A stretch of 6,352 nucleotides of DNA from Prevotellaceae bacterium (GTDB lineage: Bacteria; Bacteroidota; Bacteroidia; Bacteroidales; UBA932), in NCBI GenBank assembly GCA_031285695.1, contig JAITVR010000134.1:1-6352 (forward strand), read 5' to 3'. Positions 1 through 3,866 of the stretch are shown in pieces; within the stretch, counting starts at the first letter, position 1; each line of letters begins with the position of its first letter. Made by a program: the position numbers and the translations under genes. Below the pieces are notes generated by a model that searched no databases, had not been told where the DNA came from, and was given only the letters and a program-made list of their open reading frames with translations.

Positions 1-266
1 TTGGGGCTTCTGCTTTTTACTGACAGCCTTCTTGTTTTTTACCTCGAAGTTGCTACTTTTTTCTGCCAATCCTCTGCTTTTTTGCTCGAAACTTCTACTA
101 AATAGCTCCGATTTTCTAGTTTTTTTACTTAAAACACCTACTAAATAAGTAGGTGTTTTTGCCATTTTTGGCAGAATTTCCACCCTTTTTAGTAGGAAAT
201 CCAACTTCTTTGGCAGGATTTTCTCCCTTTTTGGCAGAAAATTGACCTTTTTTACAAGGAAATCGG
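1..266. repeat. Degenerate 21-bp tandem array with phased T-tracts
   Basis: Unit boundaries fall at 15, 36, 57, 78, 99, 120, 141, 162, 183, 204, 225 and 246, with a partial unit at 1-14. This gives about twelve units of exactly 21 bp with no indels. Most units begin with a run of four to seven T. The best conserved ones (162-266) continue with a core like GGCAGGAAATCC, whose start recurs at 170, 191, 212, 233 and 254. Units diverge strongly towards the left edge. On the minus strand the period equals seven codons and gives a Lys/Gly-rich heptapeptide pattern (AKKGENP-like), but stop codons near 125 and 117 break the frames, so I do not call a gene. T-tracts spaced by two helical turns should bend the DNA; this is inference. 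The period and alignment are seen directly; any function is unknown. Confidence 0.8.
131..160. terminator. Perfect 11-bp hairpin with T-tract inside the 21-bp array
   Basis: AAAACACCTAC (131-141) pairs completely with GTAGGTGTTTT (149-159) across a 7-nt loop, and the descending arm ends in a run of five T. This has the shape of an intrinsic terminator for a plus-strand gene lying left of the window. The upstream side (120-126) is also T-rich, so a bidirectional role is possible. The stem arises from two adjacent units of the array, so it could instead be a by-product of repeat drift. No gene end is visible to its left within the window. Confidence 0.45.
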
Positions 267-400
267 GGTAAAAAGCTGCGAGTACAAGGCAAAAAGGTAG
301 GGCGGCGGATAAAGTAGCTTGGAGTTTCGACCCAAAGATGTGCCGTCTGCCACTCAGAGCAACTCATGCTCCCGTCGTCATTACAACGAGCCGAAGCCAC
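267..400. other. Intergenic stretch with no recognised feature
   Basis: This segment is more GC-balanced than the array to its left. A minus-strand reading frame crosses it from about 400 to 125, but the frame lacks any recognisable domain and its C-terminal half is simply the 21-bp array in translation. I see no tRNA, no riboswitch core that I recognise and no convincing promoter. It could be a dispersed intergenic repeat shared with other loci, which a genome-wide self-comparison would show. Confidence 0.4.
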
Positions 401-428
401 CCACTAACCCCTAATCACTAATCACTAT
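401..428. repeat. 7-bp satellite, four units (CCACTAA/TCACTAA type)
   Basis: Four consecutive heptamers at 401, 408, 415 and 422 follow the pattern (C/T)(C/A)CCTAA to TCACTAA. Read on the minus strand they are TTAGTGA/TTAGGGG, the same family as the satellite at 3421-3462 in opposite orientation. The array ends about 18 bp upstream of the promoter element of the activase gene. The word CGAAGCCAC at its left edge (392-400) also occurs next to the 3421-3462 array. Confidence 0.7.
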
Positions 429-445
429 TTTCCCTATTTTTTTCT

Positions 446-453
446 TACCTTTG
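446..453 (+). promoter_or_regulatory. Bacteroidota -7 promoter element TACCTTTG
   Basis: TACCTTTG is an exact match to the TAnnTTTG consensus of the Bacteroidota housekeeping sigma factor. It lies 41 nt upstream of the TTG start, which would give a leader of roughly 35 nt. A good TTTG or TTG -33 box is not visible at the expected distance, where the sequence is only T-rich, so the promoter call rests on the -7 element and its position. Confidence 0.55.
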
Positions 454-476
454 TCCGTTTTCCCTATATAACTTAC

Positions 477-486
477 AAAGAGGAGG
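477..486 (+). promoter_or_regulatory. Strong Shine-Dalgarno deciding a TTG start
   Basis: The purine run AAAGAGGAGG ends 8 nt before the TTG at 495-497. There is no ATG or GTG at a comparable distance, and the [11 protein letters not shown]-binding motif begins only ten residues into the frame, so an internal ATG further down would delete the active site. The ribosome binding site therefore fixes the start. Such a strong Shine-Dalgarno is uncommon in Bacteroidota and may compensate for the weak start codon. Confidence 0.8.
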
Positions 487-494
487 ATTTACCC

Positions 495-2276
495 TTGCAA
501 CACAATACTTTCAGATTAGGCTTAGACGTGGGCTCCACCACCGCCAAAATTGCCCTGCTAGACGGCAACGGTCAGCTGGTGTACCACGATTATCGCCGCC
601 ACAACACCAAGGTTACCGAGGTGGTGTGCGCGTTTTTTGACGAGATAAAGGCAAAATTCGGCTCCTGCGCCGTAAGCGCCATGGTTACCGGCTCGGCCGG
701 CATGGGCATTTCCGAGGCGGCGGGCATTCCCTTTGTGCAGGAAGTGGTGGCGGCCTCGCGCCTTATTTTTGAAAAATACCCCAAGGTGCGCACGCTGGTG
801 GATTTGGGCGGCGAGGACTCGAAAATGATTTTTTTTCACCCCGACCGCCAGCCCGACATACGCATGAACGGCAACTGCGCCGGCGGCACCGGAGCGTTTA
901 TTGACCAAATGGCCATGCTGCTCAACATTCCCATTGAGGAGTTGAACAAGCACCTTACGCCCAACCCCACCGTTTACGCCATTGCCTCGCGCTGCGGCGT
1001 GTTTGCCAAAACCGACGTGCAAAATCTCATTAGCCGCGAGGTGCCCAAGAGCGACATTGTGGCAAGCGTATTCCACGCCGTGGCCATGCAAACCATGAAC
1101 ACGCTGGCGCGCGCCTGCGATATTGCCCCCAAGGTAATTTTTTGCGGCGGCCCGTTCTCGTTTTTGCCTGCGCTAAAAGATTACTTTTTGAAAGCCATGC
1201 AGCTTACGCAAAACGATGTGATAGACGCCGAGCACCCCGAAATTGTGAGCGCCACCGGCGCCGCGCTGATTGAAACGGCGCGCTTAGAAACCACCATCGA
1301 AGATTTGCGCACCCGCGTAGCCGCCGAGCGCATTGTGCTCAACCCGCGCAAAAACGCGCTGCCAAAATTATTTAACAACGAACAGGAGCGCGAGCACTGG
1401 CTGAAGTACGACAAGGAGGTGGAGCTGGTAAAAAAAGTTCCCGTGGCCGAATATAGCGGAAGCAAGTGCTACGTAGGTATGGACAGCGGCTCAACCACCA
1501 CCAAAATTGCCATTATAGGCGAAAACAAGGAGCTCATATACCGCTACTACGCGCACAACAACGGCAACCCGCTGCACGCCGTAAAGCAGGGGCTGCAAGC
1601 CTTTGCCGATGAAATGAAGGCGGCCGGAAAAAACATAACAATTGCCGGAAGCGCCGTTACCGGCTACGGCGAAGACCTCATTCGCGCCGCCTTTGGCGTT
1701 GACCACGGCGTGGTAGAAACCATTGCCCACTACACCGCCGCGCACTTTCTCAATCCCCAAATTTCCTTTGTGCTCGACATTGGCGGGCAGGATATGAAGG
1801 CCATTTTTATTCGCAACGGCGAAATAAGCCGAGTGGAGCTCAACGAGGCTTGCTCCTCGGGTTGCGGCTCGTTTGTGGAAACCTTTGGTAAGTCGCTGGG
1901 CTACGCTGCGCCCGACTTTGCCGCGCTGGCCTGCACCGCCGCCAACCCCTGCGACCTCGGCACGCGCTGCACCGTTTTTATGAATTCTAAAGTAAAGCAA
2001 GCGCTGCGCGAAAACGCCACCACCGCCGATATTGCGGCGGGACTTTCGTACTCGGTGGTAAAAAACTGCCTGTACAAGGTGCTAAAGTTTAACGACCTTG
2101 CCGAGCTTGGCGACCACATTGTGGTGCAGGGCGGCGCGTTTAAAAATGCATCGATACAGCGTGCGCTGGAAGTTTTGACCGGCAAAAGAGTTACCTGCAG
2201 CAAAATTCCCGAGCTCATGGGAGCCTACGGCGCTGCGCTAATTGCCATGAACGGAAAGGCAGCCGGCGACCAGTAA
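495..2276 (+). CDS. Tandem 2-hydroxyacyl-CoA dehydratase activase (BadF/BadG/BcrA/BcrD ATPase family)
   Basis: This 593-residue cytoplasmic protein holds two ASKHA-fold ATPase domains in tandem. Repeat 1 (about residues 6-262) shows DVGSTTAK (11-18, phosphate loop), VDLGGEDSK (102-110), [11 protein letters not shown] (125-135, Cys128), ASRCGVF (164-170, Cys167) and ATGAAL (253-258). Repeat 2 (about 325-588) shows DSGSTTTK (330-337), LDIGGQDMK (427-435), [11 protein letters not shown] (450-460, Cys453 and Cys457), GTRCTVF (489-495, Cys492) and GAYGAAL (576-582). In the known family (HgdC of Acidaminococcus) a homodimer holds one [4Fe-4S] cluster with two cysteines per subunit, and couples ATP hydrolysis to low-potential electron transfer to the dehydratase. 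Cys128 and Cys167 fit that pair. I infer that the two repeats form an internal pseudo-dimer. The likely partner is the protein at 3858-6350. The TTG start is set by the Shine-Dalgarno at 477-486. No symbol is given because the substrate is unknown; the family call is firm. Confidence 0.93.
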   Translation: MQHNTFRLGLDVGSTTAKIALLDGNGQLVYHDYRRHNTKVTEVVCAFFDEIKAKFGSCAVSAMVTGSAGMGISEAAGIPFVQEVVAASRLIFEKYPKVRTLVDLGGEDSKMIFFHPDRQPDIRMNGNCAGGTGAFIDQMAMLLNIPIEELNKHLTPNPTVYAIASRCGVFAKTDVQNLISREVPKSDIVASVFHAVAMQTMNTLARACDIAPKVIFCGGPFSFLPALKDYFLKAMQLTQNDVIDAEHPEIVSATGAALIETARLETTIEDLRTRVAAERIVLNPRKNALPKLFNNEQEREHWLKYDKEVELVKKVPVAEYSGSKCYVGMDSGSTTTKIAIIGENKELIYRYYAHNNGNPLHAVKQGLQAFADEMKAAGKNITIAGSAVTGYGEDLIRAAFGVDHGVVETIAHYTAAHFLNPQISFVLDIGGQDMKAIFIRNGEISRVELNEACSSGCGSFVETFGKSLGYAAPDFAALACTAANPCDLGTRCTVFMNSKVKQALRENATTADIAAGLSYSVVKNCLYKVLKFNDLAELGDHIVVQGGAFKNASIQRALEVLTGKRVTCSKIPELMGAYGAALIAMNGKAAGDQ

Positions 2277-2295
2277 CCAAATACCAAGCGCCACT

Positions 2296-3438
2296 ATGAA
2301 ACCACTTACTCTTTTAACCATTGCCTTAACCTGCTTTGCCACGCTGGTTACCGGTCACTGGTCATTGGTTGCTGGTCAAACAGTAAAAATTACCACCTTC
2401 AACGTATCGTGGTTGGGCTGCCCCAGCCAAAGCCCCAACAATGATGAGCTGCAAATACAGAACGTAGCCGAGGTTATTAAAAAAGTGGACGCGGATATTG
2501 TAGCCCTGCAAGAAATTACCATGAGTCCGGTAAACAGCTTGGAAGCCCTGCTTGAGCACTTAGGCAGCGAATGGGGCGGCGAGGTAAAGCTGCATGCCTA
2601 CAACAACAGCTGCTATCAGGACATGGGTATTATTTACAAAAAAGCAAACGTTTCGCTTACCTCATCGGCGTTTATTAGCAATGGCTGGGCGCGCAACCCC
2701 GCGCTGTACAGCATGAAGGTGGCAATAGGCGGAAAAACAATGCAGCTTGAGATTGTAAATATTCATGCCAAGGCAACCTCTCGCTACTCCGATGACCCCG
2801 AGGAAGACTACAAAATGCGCAAAACGAACTCAACAAGCCTTAAAACCGTACTTGACCGCGCGACCTACAATACTAAAAACGTAATAATTATTGGCGATTA
2901 TAACGATTACTTAGAGGGAACGCAGTGCAAACCCTGTGCCGCAGGCTCGCCCTCGCCCTACAAAAACTTTATGGACGATGTAAACAACTACAAAGGGCTT
3001 ACGCGCAGCTTTGCAAGCCACATCGACCATATTACCATTTCGAACGAGCTCTTTCCTTTTTACGTAAGCAACAGCGTAGCGCGAGAAACAGCCGTAACCG
3101 CCACCATTCCCAGCTACCGCAGCACCACCTCCGACCACACGCCGGTAAGCATCACGCTTGACTTTGACAACGCCACGGCTGCGCCAAAAACCGCGTACAG
3201 CGCGCAGCTGCAGCTATTCCCCAACCCGGTGCGTGGTGAATTGAGCATTGAGAGTGGAGAGTGCAACATTGCGGCGGTAAAGGTATTCAGCCTAAGCGGA
3301 GTTTTGGTGTTTGAGCAAAAAAATATTCACGCCCCGCAGCACACCATTTCCACCTCGGCGTGGCAAAGCGGCGCGTACATTGTTACCGTTTACTCCGAAA
3401 AAGGAGAGGCGGGAAGCAAGTTAGTGATTAGAGATTAG
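2296..3438 (+). CDS. Secreted endonuclease/exonuclease/phosphatase-family protein with T9SS sorting domain
   Basis: The 380-residue product starts with a signal peptide (charged MK, hydrophobic run at residues 3-19). The catalytic fold spans about 29-290 with the full set of family motifs: TFNVSW (Asn36), LQEIT (Glu73), NIHAKA (His157), GDYND (Asp201, Asn203), SHIDHI (Asp244, His245) and SDHTPV (Asp280, His281). These are the metal and phosphate residues of DNase I-like phosphodiesterases, so hydrolysis of nucleic acid or another phosphodiester is expected; the substrate cannot be read. Residues about 304-380 form a type A T9SS domain: LFPNPVRGELSI (307-318), VFSLSGVLVFE (330-340), SGAYIVTVYSEKG (358-370) and a final KLVIRD. 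The protein should be exported and released or anchored at the cell surface. The gap to the activase is 19 nt, so co-transcription is likely. No strong Shine-Dalgarno is seen. Seven-bp satellites lie in frame within the signal-peptide region, in the sorting domain, and over the last codons. Confidence 0.92.
   Translation: MKPLTLLTIALTCFATLVTGHWSLVAGQTVKITTFNVSWLGCPSQSPNNDELQIQNVAEVIKKVDADIVALQEITMSPVNSLEALLEHLGSEWGGEVKLHAYNNSCYQDMGIIYKKANVSLTSSAFISNGWARNPALYSMKVAIGGKTMQLEIVNIHAKATSRYSDDPEEDYKMRKTNSTSLKTVLDRATYNTKNVIIIGDYNDYLEGTQCKPCAAGSPSPYKNFMDDVNNYKGLTRSFASHIDHITISNELFPFYVSNSVARETAVTATIPSYRSTTSDHTPVSITLDFDNATAAPKTAYSAQLQLFPNPVRGELSIESGECNIAAVKVFSLSGVLVFEQKNIHAPQHTISTSAWQSGAYIVTVYSEKGEAGSKLVIRD
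2344..2378 (+). repeat. In-frame 7-bp satellite in the nuclease signal-peptide region
   Basis: Five heptamers of the CTGGTCA type start at 2344, 2351, 2358, 2365 and 2372. They encode residues 17-28 (LVTGHWSLVAGQ), the end of the hydrophobic segment and the expected signal peptidase region. This low-complexity part is probably repeat-derived rather than inherited with the enzyme fold, which begins right after at residue 30. Confidence 0.7.
3241..3261 (+). repeat. Short 7-bp satellite in the sorting-domain coding region
   Basis: Three heptamers of TTGAGAG type start at 3241, 3248 and 3255, with weaker heptamer spacing on both sides. They encode about residues 316-322 of the nuclease, right after the PNPVRGE motif of the T9SS domain. 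At only three imperfect units, chance or codon constraint cannot be excluded. Confidence 0.4.
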
Positions 3439-3462
3439 TGGTTAGTGATTAGTGGTTAATCG
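3421..3462 (+). repeat. 7-bp satellite TTAGTGA/TTAGTGG over the nuclease stop codon
   Basis: Five clear heptamers begin at 3421, 3428, 3435, 3442 and 3449, with a decayed sixth at 3456. The first three encode the final LVIRD and the TAG stop of the nuclease, so the end of the T9SS signal is written by the satellite. It is the reverse-oriented relative of the array at 401-428. A short hairpin, CGAAG-CCA-CTTCG, follows at 3461-3473. Confidence 0.8.
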
Positions 3463-3480
3463 AAGCCACTTCGGTTATAG

Positions 3481-3506
3481 CCCCCTTTAGGGGGTTGGGG
3501 GTTTTT
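3481..3506 (+). terminator. Intrinsic terminator after the activase-nuclease unit
   Basis: CCCCC at 3481-3485 can pair with GGGGG at 3490-3494 (4-nt loop) or with GGGGG at 3497-3501 (11-nt loop). The second option runs directly into TTTTT at 3502-3506, the classic terminator shape. It lies 43 nt after the nuclease stop and would separate the first two genes from the third at the transcript level. The choice between two stems makes the fold ambiguous, but the C-run, G-run and T-run order is clear. Confidence 0.65.
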
Positions 3507-3508
3507 AC

Positions 3509-3781
3509 AAAAAAAGCAAAGCAAACAAAAGAAAAAAACACGCTTGCTAAGCCATAGCAAAGGCAAAAAAGTAGAAAAACATGCTTGCTAAGCCTTAGCA
3601 AAGGCAAAAACGTAGAAAAACACGCTTGCTAAGCCATAGCAAAGGCAAAAAAGTAGAAAAACACGCTTGCTAAGCCATAGCAAAGGCAAAAAAATAGAAA
3701 AGCATGCTTGCTAAGCCATAGCAAAGGCAAAAAAGTAAAAAAACAGGCTTGCTAAGAAAAAGCAAGGACGAACAAAATAGG
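3509..3781. repeat. 41-bp tandem array, five units plus decayed ends, each with a hairpin
   Basis: Full units start at 3541, 3582, 3623, 3664 and 3705, always 41 bp apart. Units 1 and 3 are identical and the others differ by two or three bases. A decayed unit follows at 3746, and a decayed partial (32 nt aligned to the end of a unit) precedes at 3509-3540. Each unit has TTGCTA, a short loop and TAGCAA, forming a hairpin, then A-tracts about 10 bp apart. The period is not a multiple of three, so it is not coding. The presumed spacer part is as conserved as the rest, which rules out a CRISPR array. The array occupies most of the gap between the terminator at 3506 and the gene at 3858. It may be a spacer satellite, a protein-binding array or bent DNA; its function is unknown. 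Confidence 0.88.
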
Positions 3782-3797
3782 AGTTAGTAGTAAACAA

Positions 3798-3829
3798 CCC
3801 CCAACCAACGCCAAGGTGTGGGTTGGGGG
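3798..3829 (+). promoter_or_regulatory. GC-rich hairpin in the leader of the dehydratase-like gene
   Basis: CCCCCAACC (3798-3806) pairs with GGTTGGGGG (3821-3829). After one mismatch an inner stem of four pairs (3808-3811 with 3816-3819) follows. No T-run follows, so it is not a standard terminator. It ends 28 nt before the ATG at 3858. GGTTGGGGG also occurs at 3493-3501 beside the terminator, so the left arm here could pair with either copy. A leader control element or a repeat remnant are both possible. Confidence 0.45.
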
Positions 3830-3838
3830 GTAAAGACT

Positions 3839-3866
3839 GTAAATAGTAAATAGGCAAATGGTAAAT
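3839..3866 (+). repeat. 7-bp satellite across the start codon of the dehydratase-like gene
   Basis: Heptamers GTAAATA, GTAAATA, GGCAAAT and GGTAAAT start at 3839, 3846, 3853 and 3860. The ATG (3858-3860) is formed at the third-fourth junction and the first codons (Met-Val-Asn) are written by the repeat. No Shine-Dalgarno is visible in it, so translation would rely on the A-rich, unstructured leader, which is common in Bacteroidota. Confidence 0.55.

Noticed and set aside
125..400. A 91-codon minus-strand reading frame with a Lys/Gly heptapeptide pattern
   Set aside because: Its C-terminal half is the translation of the 21-bp array, which loses the frame just beyond the stop near 125. The N-terminal half has no recognisable domain, and no ribosome binding site is evident. 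I treat it as repeat DNA, with the coding option mentioned only as a possibility.
558..1091. Long minus-strand reading frames opposite the activase gene, and similar ones opposite the dehydratase-like gene
   Set aside because: They lie antisense to clear family motifs, have low-complexity His/Gly/Ala/Val-rich translations, and are expected from GC-rich third positions on the coding strand.
2925..3161. Plus-strand 78-codon frame inside the nuclease gene
   Set aside because: It overlaps, in another frame, the region encoding the GDYND-to-SDHTPV catalytic motifs and has no domain of its own.
401..3462. Insertion sequence or transposon ends around the first two genes
   Set aside because: No transposase, no defined terminal inverted repeats and no target-site duplication are visible; the shared sequence is only a simple satellite plus a 9-bp word.
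3490..3501. G-quadruplex at the paired G-runs, and again at 3820-3830
   Set aside because: Each place has only two main G-runs, so a stable four-run intramolecular quadruplex is not expected, and the nearby C-runs offer ordinary hairpins.
3541..3781. The regularly spaced repeats as a CRISPR array
   Set aside because: The units are 41 bp including the would-be spacers of only about 12 bp, and those spacers are as conserved as the repeats. No unique spacers and no cas genes are present.
2277..3857. A frameshift or assembly break as the reason that the activase and dehydratase-like halves are separate
   Set aside because: About 1.6 kb of orderly sequence with a complete gene, terminator and repeats separates them, and each half has its own plausible start and stop, so a simple sequencing error cannot explain it.
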